Source of the DNA: an uncultured Prevotella sp. | Lineage (GTDB): Bacteria; Bacteroidota; Bacteroidia; Bacteroidales; Bacteroidaceae | Assembly: GCA_900540375.1 (NCBI GenBank) | Contig: UQFS01000045.1 | Coordinates: 1-17,790, forward strand | Direction of reading: 5' to 3' | Length of the DNA stretch: 17,790 nt | Shown here: positions 6,258-14,040 of the stretch, in pieces | Layout of the letters: the number at the start of each line of letters is the position of its first letter | Position numbering within the stretch: the first letter of the stretch is position 1 | Made by a program: the position numbers and the translations under genes | Notes under the pieces: generated by a model | What the model saw: the letters and a program-made list of their open reading frames with translations, nothing else | Told to the model about the DNA's origin: nothing | The model's database searches: none

Positions 6258-8216
6258 TCATATCTTGATCACATTGACAGACAGCGGAGCGAGCATCACC
6301 TTAAAGGTCTTGCCCGTCTTCTGCTTGGCGGTCACCGGCACGACATGCTTCGGATTGTCGATGGAGTTGGTGTCCTCGGGCTTGGCAGCTTTCAGCGTGG
6401 TGATGGTACCCTTACCGGATACCTTGCCGCCGCTGACGGTGACGGTGAGCGTCTGCGCGCTCTTTCCGCCGTTGACAACCTTCAGGTATGTACGTCCCGA
6501 ATTGGTGTCGGTCGTTGCAGAGTAGTATAGCTGCGGCAGTTTCTTACCCTCATATTGCATCGTCGGCATGTCCTTGTCGGTCATCGGCACAATGCAGTTG
6601 CCGACATTCTGGGCGAACATGCACTGAGCGTAGTAGGAAGGCGAGCCGTAAGCGTTGAGTGCGTCATAGCCGATGAGATCGCTCTCCCATTGCATGCCTC
6701 CCTTGTTGACGTTGACGAAGAGCGGGGCATAGCAGTGACCGATCAACAGGTCGGCATTGCGCTCCATGCCCGTCATCCATGCAGCGTCGCCAAGTGCCGC
6801 GTTCATGTTGGTGGTCGGCTTGCCCTCGCGTGCGGCCCACTCGCCGCAGAAGATCTTCGGGCCCTTGCGGTCGTATTTGTCGTATTGGTTGGCAGTCTCA
6901 TACATGCCACCCGTACTGCGATAGTAGTGCTCGTCGATGACATCGAACTTCAGTCCGGTCACGCCCGTCTCCTGTGCCCAGCGTTCCACCATCTTCTGGT
7001 CAGCGGTAGAGATGAGCTGCAGTTGAGGATACTTGGCTTTGATGGCCTCGTAGAACTTTTTATAACGTCCGGCATAGGAGCCGCTTTCGTCGAAGAAGTC
7101 CTCATTGCCAATCTCCATATAGTGCAGAGGGAAAGGCTGGGGATGACCGTCGCGCACACGCTGCGCGCCCCACTTGGTCTCGGGACCGCCCGTAACATAC
7201 TCGATCTCGTCGAGCGCATCCTGGATGAAACCGTCGACATAGTCGGCAGTGAGGTAGTCACCGCTGAGCGTATATCCGGCGAAGACGGCGAGAATCGGTT
7301 CCGCGCCACAGTCCTCTGCCCACTCCAGGAACTCCAGCAAGCCAAGACCATCGGTAGAGCGATAGCCCCACGGACTCATGTGGCCCGGCCGCTCATCGGG
7401 ATCGCCGATCGTGCGCTTCCAGTCAAAGCGGTTACGGAAGTCGTTGCCTTCGACATAGTTGCCGCCTGGGAAGCGCAGGAACTTCGGCTTCATCCGGCAC
7501 ATCATCTCCATGAGATCCTTACGCAGTCCGTTGGGACGGTTGTTGAACGTCTCAGGGAAGAGTACCGTCTTGCTCAGATCATATGTGCCCTCTTTGTCAG
7601 CGGTAATCATGAAGCGGGCGTCTTTTGTGGCTTGGGTTTTCTCTGGCACAGTGAGCTCAAAGCTTTTCTTCTGCCAGTCCTCGTCGAGTCCGTCGATCTT
7701 TGTGGATGCAAAGACCGTCTTGCCGTCGTTGCTGACGAGGCTGAGCGTGAGCGAAGAGCCGCTGCCTTTCTCTGCCTTGGCGATGACATATCCTTTATAG
7801 AGTTCTTTCGCGCGGATGGGCACGCCCCAGTATCCGTCATTGGCGATGCTTGCTCCGGCTTTAGCTTTCCATTTCAGCACGGCAGGATTGGCGCGGTTGT
7901 ATCCGCCTTTCTGCATGAGCGTGAGCTGTGAGGCCAGCGTGTCTGTTGCCAGCCAGTATTTCGGTCCGCCCGAATGCCAGGGCGTCCATGGGTTGCGCCG
8001 CTGTCCATTGGCATCCTCACGGAAAGAAGGATCGCGCAGGATCTGAGCGTAGAGACCGCCTTCATAGGAGTAGTTGATCTCCTCGGTCATCATACCATAT
8101 AGTGTGGGACTTACCGTCTTCCGGGCTTCGTCGAGATGCAGGGTCAGTTGCTGAGCGTTGGCACCGAGCACTGCCATCAGCATGAGAGTAGTTAAAGCAG
8201 TTTTTGTCGTTTTCAT
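6258..8216 (-). CDS. Secreted alpha-L-arabinofuranosidase, GH51
   Basis: The enzyme removes terminal alpha-L-arabinofuranose from arabinan, arabinoxylan or arabinogalactan side chains. From the ATG at 8216 the protein has 652 residues. It opens with a signal peptide (about residues 1-21, ending ANA before QQ), so it is exported. GH51 marks include GGLYAQILRDPSF (53-65), RFPGGNYVEG (248-257), acid/base Glu372 in MEIGNEDF and nucleophile Glu459 in FCGEWAA. Residues about 122-221 look like an inserted carbohydrate-binding (CBM4/9-like) beta sandwich, as in other GH51 enzymes of this form. An ATG 27 bases upstream (8243) is in frame but would put charged residues before the signal peptide and overlaps the likely -7 element, so I reject it. 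The HTCS gene diverges from it and probably controls it. Confidence 0.92.
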   Translation of the reverse strand: MKTTKTALTTLMLMAVLGANAQQLTLHLDEARKTVSPTLYGMMTEEINYSYEGGLYAQILRDPSFREDANGQRRNPWTPWHSGGPKYWLATDTLASQLTLMQKGGYNRANPAVLKWKAKAGASIANDGYWGVPIRAKELYKGYVIAKAEKGSGSSLTLSLVSNDGKTVFASTKIDGLDEDWQKKSFELTVPEKTQATKDARFMITADKEGTYDLSKTVLFPETFNNRPNGLRKDLMEMMCRMKPKFLRFPGGNYVEGNDFRNRFDWKRTIGDPDERPGHMSPWGYRSTDGLGLLEFLEWAEDCGAEPILAVFAGYTLSGDYLTADYVDGFIQDALDEIEYVTGGPETKWGAQRVRDGHPQPFPLHYMEIGNEDFFDESGSYAGRYKKFYEAIKAKYPQLQLISTADQKMVERWAQETGVTGLKFDVIDEHYYRSTGGMYETANQYDKYDRKGPKIFCGEWAAREGKPTTNMNAALGDAAWMTGMERNADLLIGHCYAPLFVNVNKGGMQWESDLIGYDALNAYGSPSYYAQCMFAQNVGNCIVPMTDKDMPTMQYEGKKLPQLYYSATTDTNSGRTYLKVVNGGKSAQTLTVTVSGGKVSGKGTITTLKAAKPEDTNSIDNPKHVVPVTAKQKTGKTFKVMLAPLSVNVIKI

Positions 8217-8240
8217 ATTTGGGTGATTTGATTTCTGCTG

Positions 8241-8248
8241 CAAAATTA
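8241..8248 (-). promoter_or_regulatory. Candidate -7 element for the arabinofuranosidase gene
   Basis: The minus strand reads TAATTTTG, matching TAnnTTTG. Transcription would begin near 8234, giving a short leader to the ATG at 8216 and ruling out the start at 8243. I see no TTTG at the normal upstream distance, which fits a promoter that needs an activator. Confidence 0.4.
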
Positions 8249-8310
8249 CGACATTCGTCCCATACCTACTTTATGATTAGTCTCATAGAGTTTCGAAATT
8301 TGTTTCACGA

Positions 8311-8329
8311 TGTAACATTTACTTTGTAA
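8311..8329. promoter_or_regulatory. Direct TGTAA repeat in the divergent promoter region
   Basis: TGTAA occurs at 8311-8315 and again at 8325-8329, 14 bp apart, within TGTAACATT and TGTAATACA. It lies about 65-80 bp upstream of the arabinofuranosidase -7 element. HTCS regulators bind repeated sites near the promoters they activate, so this is a candidate, but the motif is short and AT-rich and could be chance. Confidence 0.25.
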
Positions 8330-8386
8330 TACATCTCTTTAGACACTTTTTTTATAATAAAGCAGTAGAGACTCATCATTTTTTGC

Positions 8387-8394
8387 TATCTTTG
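8387..8394 (+). promoter_or_regulatory. Candidate -7 element for the HTCS gene
   Basis: TATCTTTG matches the Bacteroidota TAnnTTTG element exactly and is the same octamer as in the isomerase promoter. Transcription would begin near 8401, giving a leader of about 110 bases to the ATG at 8512. The upstream TTTG is not apparent. Confidence 0.5.
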
Positions 8395-8429
8395 TAACTA
8401 TAAAATAAGGGGGGCGCGTCAGTTTCGCC

Positions 8430-8442
8430 GTACATCTTGTAC
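8430..8442. promoter_or_regulatory. Palindrome GTACA-TCT-TGTAC in the HTCS leader
   Basis: Perfect 5-bp arms flank a TCT centre. It shares the core ACATCTTGT with a second palindrome 48 bp downstream. Both lie between the likely HTCS transcription start and its start codon, so they could be operator sites or small RNA hairpins for autoregulation. Confidence 0.4.
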
Positions 8443-8476
8443 TCCCGGATGTCGTGTCTCCCTAAACCAGAATCAC

Positions 8477-8491
8477 ATAACATCTTGTTAT
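8477..8491. promoter_or_regulatory. Palindrome ATAACA-TCT-TGTTAT in the HTCS leader
   Basis: Perfect 6-bp arms flank the same TCT centre as the site at 8430-8442. The outer bases differ between the two copies yet stay paired, which is what a dyad site or hairpin would need. A third, imperfect copy of ACATCTTGT lies at 6168-6176, just beyond the 3' end of the arabinofuranosidase gene. Confidence 0.4.
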
Positions 8492-8511
8492 CGGCACAGA
8501 TAAGAATCATC

Positions 8512-11500
8512 ATGCGGAACCTCAGACAGACTCTTCTTTTCCTTACCCTATTGCTGACTTCTGCCATCGCGGAGGCACAGACCGGTAAGCTCTATGACAC
8601 CGAGAACGGCTTGTCGAGCAGCTTTGCCAATCAGGTGTTTCAAGACAGCCGTGGTTTTATCTGGGTTGCCACGCGCAATGGCTTGAGTGTCTTCGACGGT
8701 TATCACTTTGTTGTGATCAACCGTGACAACTCCAGCTCACGTGGTTTTGACAGCAACTATATTAATAAGGTGGAGCAAGACCATCAGGGCAACATCCTGT
8801 TAGGCTCCAACAAAGGACTTCTGAACTTCGACGGACAACAGTTCCACGCATATAAAATCTACAACGATCAGCACAAGCTCGTCAAGACCTATGTCAACGA
8901 CATCGTCGTGCGGCGCAACGGACAGGTGCTCATCGGCACGTCGGGCTACGGTATTCTCCAGACTTCCGGAAAAGCTGAGGATTATGTCTGCCGGCCGGTG
9001 AAAGGTGCTGTCAGCAAATTAAAATACATCCGTCGGATGGCTGAGGACCGGCTGGGGCGGGTGTGGATCAACACTGAGGACGGACGTCTGCTGTGTCAGG
9101 ACCGTCAGGGGCGACTGACGCAACGGCTTCCGATGGGTGGAAAACAGTCGGTCTCTTCTGTCGCCTGCGACGCTCAGGGCAACGTCTATGCCGGCACGAC
9201 GGGCGACGGCGTCTACTTCTCGCGTGGCGGCGTGATGCCGTTTACGCAGGTCAGCGCCTTGGGCAAACTCTCTGTGTCGTGTGTCTTTGTCGCTCCTTCT
9301 GGCAAAGTCTATGTCGGCAGCGACGGTTATGGTTTGTACTCCTATCAGCCTGCCACAGGTCTCGTGGTCAACAATCCATTCTATTCCAATCGCATTGACC
9401 TCACCACGGGTAAGGTCAACTCCATCATCCAGGATCGGCAGGGCAACGTGTGGATGACGATGCTCCAAAAAGGACTCTACATGCAGCCCGCGCTCGCCTT
9501 TGACTTTGGCTATATCGGCTACCGCGCGGGCAACACCAATCCCATCGGCGGCAATTGCGTCACGCGTGTACTCTTCGGCGACGGCGGCACGATGTGGGTA
9601 GGAACAGACCGCGACGGACTCTACCTCCTCGACGCCATGGGCAAGCAACTCCGGCACTATACTTTCCCCAATACCATTGAGGCGCTCTGCTTCGACAGTC
9701 ATCATCGGCTCTGGATCGGCAGCTACCTCGAAGGATGCGGCTATCTCGAGGGTGGCAGCTATCATCCCGTCAATCTCGGACAGGGCGTGAGCGTCTTCGA
9801 CATCAAATGTGATGCTCGTGGCAACGTCTGGCTGGCGACGCTCGGCAATGGCCTCGTCGTGATCCGTCCCGACGGCACCCGCCGCACTTATACTATGGCA
9901 AAGGGAGCTGACAACAACCTGAAAGTAAACAGCCTGCCCAACAACTTCCTCTTCAAACTGGCTTTCTCGCGCGACGGTAGCCGACTCTTTGTGGCCAACT
10001 CCGTGGGCATGTCGTGTCTCGATCTTAAGCACGACAGTTGGGTGACTACCTTCGGCGTGAACTGCGTTGACCAGGGTTCGTTTGCCCACAGCCTCTATGT
10101 CGACAGTCGCGACCGCGTGTGGGTGGGAAGCAACGACATGCTCTACTGTCACGACAAAAACCATTGGAGCAAGCCACTCGTCTATACGGTACGGCAGGGA
10201 CTGCCTGACAACAACGTGGCTTTCATGCAGGAGGACCGGCAGCAGCGGTTGTGGTTCGGCACGCTCCATGGTCTCTGCTGCATGGACATGCGCACGGGCA
10301 GGACCCAAAGCTTCTTTGTCGGCAATGGCCTGCAGAGCAATGAATTCAGTGACGGCGCGGTCTCGCTGTCTGCCGACGGTCGCCGTCTGCTCGTCGGCGG
10401 ACCGGGCGGCATCAACGTCTTCGATCCTTCGCGCATCGGCCGTACGTCGTGGAGAGGCTTGGTGCAAATCTCGCGCTTCCTTGTGGGCAATGAGCCTGTG
10501 GTGCCGGGGATGAAGTCGGGATGGTTTACGATCACTGAGAAACCTTGCTACGAATCCCGCCTGTTCTCCTTGGCACAGGACGACAACAGCTTCTCATTGG
10601 AGCTGACGACATTCACATATAACAATGTGGAGCAGGTGACCTATGCCTACAGCATCAACGACGAGGGCTGGAAGACGCTGACCCAGGGTCAGAACGTACT
10701 GTCCTTCGCCCATCTGCCTGCCGGTAAATATCAGTTCCGCGTCAAGGCGCTCTACAACGGGCAGTCGTCGGCCGAGGAGGAGTTCCAGGTCGAGATCCGT
10801 CCTGCGTGGTACGCTTCCTGGCCTGCAAAGTTTGTCTATCTGATCTTGTTAGTCTGGGCTTTCTATGTTTATCTCGCCTACCGCAAGCGCAAGGAACAGG
10901 AGCACCTTACGCTTCAGGAGCACATCCATGCCGAAGAGATGGGTGAGGCCAAGCTGCGCTTCTTTGTCAACATCAGCCACGACATCCGCACCCCGCTCAC
11001 GCTGATCATCACGCCGCTGCTCTCGCTCATCAAGAGTGACCGCGACCCGCAGCGACAAAACACCTACGCGCTCATGCGGCGCAACGCCGAGCGTATTCTC
11101 CACCTCGTCAACCAGATGATGGACCTCCGCAAGATCGACAAGGGAAAGATGGTCATGCATATGCAGAAAACTGATATGGTCAGCTTCATCGACGACGAGG
11201 TGCAGCTCTTCCAGCAGCAGGCCAACATCAAGAAAATACACTTCGTCTTCCACCACGACAGCGACATGCTCCCGGTATGGGTGGACCGCGACAATTTCGA
11301 CAAGGTGATCATGAACCTGCTCTCCAATGCCTTTAAGTTTACGCCGACGGGCGGCGAGGTAAATATCAGTCTGACGCATACAGGCGCTGATGCCATCATC
11401 ACGGTGAGCGACACGGGCTGCGGCATCCCGAAGGACAAACTCGAGACGATCTTCCAGCGCTTCTATCAAAGTCCTGCCAGCATGGGCGAGCGCAACACGG

Positions 11501-12540
11501 GTACGGGCATTGGCCTCGACCTCACCCGTTCGCTCGTGGAACTTCACTATGGTACGATCACGGCGCACAACAACAGTGATGGACCGGGCTCCTGCTTCGT
11601 CGTCACCCTGCCCTTGGGCAACAGCCATCTCAAGCCCGAGGAGATGCTCGCCGACGACGGCGGCAGGACACCCGTGCAGCATGACGATAGTGAAGCCGAC
11701 AGGCAGTTGGCTCAGGAACTCAAGGAGATGGAGGCAGATCCGCTCGTGCATCCGGTGGCTTCGCGCGACGATAACAGCAAGCCCACGATCGCCGTCGTGG
11801 AGGACGACGATGAGATCGCCAGCTATCTGCAGACCGAGCTGAGCAATGAATACAACGTCCGCTACTACCCCAACGGCAAGGTGGCGCTCGCCGAGATTCT
11901 CAAGGACATGCCCAACCTGGTCATCAGCGACGTGATGATGCCTGAGATGGACGGCATCACGCTCTGCACTAAGCTCAAGTCAAATATCAACACCAATCAT
12001 CTTCCCGTCATCCTCCTCACTGCCAAGAGCCGTGATGAGGACCGCATGGAGGGCTTGGAGACGGGTGCCGACGCCTATGTGGTGAAACCGTTCAACATGG
12101 ATATCCTGCGCCGCACCGTCGCCAACCTCCTTGCCGTGCGCCGTACGCTGAAGAACAAGTTCACCGGACAGGAAGATCAGGCCGACAAGGTCAACAAGGT
12201 CGACGTGCAGACGCCCGACGACAAATTCCTGCAGCGGGTCATGGATGTCATCAATGGCAACCTCAGCAACTCCGACCTTGGTGTCGACGACATAGCCGAC
12301 CGGGTGGGCATCAGCCGTGTGCACCTCTACCGAAAGATGAAGGAGCTCACCAACCAGACACCGCACAACTTCATCAAGAACCTGCGACTGAAGCAGGCTG
12401 CCCGCCTGCTCGAGGATCCGAAACAGAGCATCACCGAGGTGATGTATGCCTGCGGATTCTCCAACTCGGCCAGTTTCTCCACAATGTTCAAGAATATGTA
12501 TGGCATGTCGCCAAGGGACTATCAGCGGTCGAAGATGTAG
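8512..12540 (+). CDS. Hybrid two-component system sensor/regulator (HTCS)
   Basis: From the ATG at 8512 the protein has 1342 residues and spans the inner membrane. Order: signal peptide (1-22, ending AEA before QTG); periplasmic propeller of repeated blades (about 25-650; motifs such as GFIWVATRNGLSVFDG); Y_Y_Y domain (about 705-751); one membrane helix (about 774-790); HisKA with His823 in NISHDIRTPLT; ATPase with N box (935-945), DTGCGIP (967-973) and GTGIGL (997-1002); receiver with phospho-acceptor Asp1140 in ISDVMMPEMDG, Thr1170 and Lys1192; AraC-type HTH (about 1240-1340). All signalling residues are present. Such proteins sense oligosaccharides in the periplasm and switch on glycan-degrading genes; divergence from the GH51 gene suggests an arabinose-containing ligand. 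A frame extends upstream to an ATG at 8437, but that adds 25 residues before a normal signal peptide. Confidence 0.95.
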   Translation: MRNLRQTLLFLTLLLTSAIAEAQTGKLYDTENGLSSSFANQVFQDSRGFIWVATRNGLSVFDGYHFVVINRDNSSSRGFDSNYINKVEQDHQGNILLGSNKGLLNFDGQQFHAYKIYNDQHKLVKTYVNDIVVRRNGQVLIGTSGYGILQTSGKAEDYVCRPVKGAVSKLKYIRRMAEDRLGRVWINTEDGRLLCQDRQGRLTQRLPMGGKQSVSSVACDAQGNVYAGTTGDGVYFSRGGVMPFTQVSALGKLSVSCVFVAPSGKVYVGSDGYGLYSYQPATGLVVNNPFYSNRIDLTTGKVNSIIQDRQGNVWMTMLQKGLYMQPALAFDFGYIGYRAGNTNPIGGNCVTRVLFGDGGTMWVGTDRDGLYLLDAMGKQLRHYTFPNTIEALCFDSHHRLWIGSYLEGCGYLEGGSYHPVNLGQGVSVFDIKCDARGNVWLATLGNGLVVIRPDGTRRTYTMAKGADNNLKVNSLPNNFLFKLAFSRDGSRLFVANSVGMSCLDLKHDSWVTTFGVNCVDQGSFAHSLYVDSRDRVWVGSNDMLYCHDKNHWSKPLVYTVRQGLPDNNVAFMQEDRQQRLWFGTLHGLCCMDMRTGRTQSFFVGNGLQSNEFSDGAVSLSADGRRLLVGGPGGINVFDPSRIGRTSWRGLVQISRFLVGNEPVVPGMKSGWFTITEKPCYESRLFSLAQDDNSFSLELTTFTYNNVEQVTYAYSINDEGWKTLTQGQNVLSFAHLPAGKYQFRVKALYNGQSSAEEEFQVEIRPAWYASWPAKFVYLILLVWAFYVYLAYRKRKEQEHLTLQEHIHAEEMGEAKLRFFVNISHDIRTPLTLIITPLLSLIKSDRDPQRQNTYALMRRNAERILHLVNQMMDLRKIDKGKMVMHMQKTDMVSFIDDEVQLFQQQANIKKIHFVFHHDSDMLPVWVDRDNFDKVIMNLLSNAFKFTPTGGEVNISLTHTGADAIITVSDTGCGIPKDKLETIFQRFYQSPASMGERNTGTGIGLDLTRSLVELHYGTITAHNNSDGPGSCFVVTLPLGNSHLKPEEMLADDGGRTPVQHDDSEADRQLAQELKEMEADPLVHPVASRDDNSKPTIAVVEDDDEIASYLQTELSNEYNVRYYPNGKVALAEILKDMPNLVISDVMMPEMDGITLCTKLKSNINTNHLPVILLTAKSRDEDRMEGLETGADAYVVKPFNMDILRRTVANLLAVRRTLKNKFTGQEDQADKVNKVDVQTPDDKFLQRVMDVINGNLSNSDLGVDDIADRVGISRVHLYRKMKELTNQTPHNFIKNLRLKQAARLLEDPKQSITEVMYACGFSNSASFSTMFKNMYGMSPRDYQRSKM

Positions 12541-12666
12541 TCAAATATCCCACAGCGCCACTGACTCTAAGAAAAGAGAGGACTGTACGCGTGGGCTTCA
12601 CTTGTCAGGATCTGAGGGATCGGCGGGTTGAGGACAGTTAGAAAACTACTGCATGGAGCGTCAACC
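12541..12666. other. Short convergent spacer
   Basis: This spacer separates the 3' ends of the HTCS and phosphatase genes. I see no strong hairpin followed by a T run on either strand; the best candidates are a 4-bp CTCT/AGAG stem near 12566 and widely spaced 6-bp arms at 12626-12631 and 12661-12666. Confidence 0.5.
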
Positions 12667-13974
12667 TTATTTCAGCTGATCCAACCGCTGAAGGAGATAG
12701 GCACGCACATCTTTCCAGTGGTAGTAAGGCGCCTTGTCGGTGGAAACGGGTAGGGCAGCCTCGTTCTCGTTGAGAAGCACCTTGACGAGGATGTCGGCTT
12801 TGCTGAGATCAGTGGCCATGTTGGGCTTATAGAAGATGAACTGCACGTTGCAGGCCATGGGATAGATGTCGTAGTTGTTCCATCCGCGGTCATCGAGCTG
12901 TTCGAGGTCGTCGATGGTCTCGCCGTAGTGGTTGAGGTTGAGCAGGCACACCAGCGGCATGACATCCGACTCATGGGCAAAGCGCAGCGTGGCACCGGGA
13001 TGCTGGAGGAGCAGGCAACTGTCGGCCGTCGTGATGATATTGTTCAGCAGATTGGCTTGCGTGAGCAGTCCATAGCTGTGGGCCTGTCGTGAGGGACCGT
13101 AATACATATACCACATTGCGTTCTTGCGCTGCCAGGAGTCATAGACCTCCTTGTCGGTGAAGATCGGCCAGAGGCTGAACTTATGTCTGAGTTCCGTGCT
13201 TTGGATGTTGGCGGCCAGGTCGAAGAGCCGCTGCCCGAGTTTGTTGGTATCGATGGTGTGGGCGTAGGCCGTGTCGTTGAAGAGCAGTCCCATCAGATGA
13301 CTGTAGTTTTCGTGGTTCTTGTTGAAGTCGGCGAGCGCCTGACGTGCCTCCGGCGTGTCGCGCAGCTTGTTGTATTTACCATGCTCATCGTTCATGTAGT
13401 ACATGTCGTGCTGGCTGGCATCGCTGGTGATGACCATGCGCGGGTTGAGACGCGCCAGTTCCATGAGCTCATTCCCCATGGAGAGGATGCAGCGGATGAC
13501 GATGGTGGAGCGTGCGTCAACGTGTACGTTGCCGTTGAAGACCTGCGGGAAGCGCATGTACATGCGATGGGCGATGTCTCGGTGCTGCTCAGCGCCAAGT
13601 GGAGTCAGTTCGCCCAAGCGTCCCTGAGCCTCGGCAGCCAGCATCCTGACTTTGTCGAGCACGTCGTGACCGCGTGGCGAGAGCTTGTCAAGGCTGTCGG
13701 CTTTGGCCAGAATGTTCACCGCGTCGCTGTACTGGGCGGGGCTGATGAGATAGCGGGAGCCATGTCGGCCGTAGTGACTGATATAATAAGGTGTGTAGCC
13801 TTCCGGTGCCTTGGTCAGCTTCTGTTTCGGACCGGGATAAGCCAGATAGTTGCTGGCTGCGAGATTGCGGTCAGCTTTGATTTCCTCCTTTGCCCTTTGC
13901 GCCATGGCCGGCATCATGAGCACGAGCAACATGGCAATGAAAATCTTTCTCATCTGCATATTATATGATTTCAT
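12667..13974 (-). CDS. Exported histidine-type phosphatase, MINPP/phytase-like
   Basis: This is a clade-2 histidine phosphatase, similar in kind to multiple inositol-polyphosphate phosphatases, which strip phosphates from inositol phosphates such as phytate. From the ATG at 13974 it has 435 residues. The signature RHGSRY lies at about 70-75 with nucleophile His71, and FAHESDV at about 332-338 provides the second catalytic histidine (His334) and adjacent acid Glu335. A signal peptide ending PAMA before QR shows export to the periplasm or beyond. Start choice is uncertain: in-frame ATGs lie at 13992, 13974, 13959 and 13953. The first abuts the heptamer array and adds charged residues before the signal peptide; 13953 would also give a good one. 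The gene follows the TldD-like gene closely and is probably co-transcribed. The substrate is inferred from family only. Confidence 0.85.
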   Translation of the reverse strand: MKSYNMQMRKIFIAMLLVLMMPAMAQRAKEEIKADRNLAASNYLAYPGPKQKLTKAPEGYTPYYISHYGRHGSRYLISPAQYSDAVNILAKADSLDKLSPRGHDVLDKVRMLAAEAQGRLGELTPLGAEQHRDIAHRMYMRFPQVFNGNVHVDARSTIVIRCILSMGNELMELARLNPRMVITSDASQHDMYYMNDEHGKYNKLRDTPEARQALADFNKNHENYSHLMGLLFNDTAYAHTIDTNKLGQRLFDLAANIQSTELRHKFSLWPIFTDKEVYDSWQRKNAMWYMYYGPSRQAHSYGLLTQANLLNNIITTADSCLLLQHPGATLRFAHESDVMPLVCLLNLNHYGETIDDLEQLDDRGWNNYDIYPMACNVQFIFYKPNMATDLSKADILVKVLLNENEAALPVSTDKAPYYHWKDVRAYLLQRLDQLK

Positions 13975-13991
13975 TTTAGCTCTGTTCTGCA

Positions 13992-14040
13992 TTCACAATT
14001 CAACACTCAACACTCAACATTCAACACTCATCATTCACCT
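13992..14040. repeat. Heptanucleotide tandem repeat, seven units
   Basis: Seven consecutive 7-bp units follow the pattern YTCAACA (plus strand); the four central units (13999-14026) match it exactly and the outer ones are degenerate. The array fills the junction between the TldD-like gene and the phosphatase gene and contains the stop codon of the former (14031-14033). As 7 is not a multiple of 3, gain or loss of a unit would shift any frame reading through it. Confidence 0.85.

Noticed and set aside
6555..7931. 458-codon plus-strand frame opposite the arabinofuranosidase gene
   Set aside because: Antisense shadow; GH51 motifs are on the minus strand.
8437..8511. Upstream start for the HTCS protein
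   Set aside because: It would put 25 extra polar residues ahead of a normal signal peptide and includes the leader palindrome at 8477-8491; the ATG at 8512 is better.
9019..10467. 482-codon minus-strand frame inside the HTCS gene
   Set aside because: Antisense to the propeller region and without domain signals.
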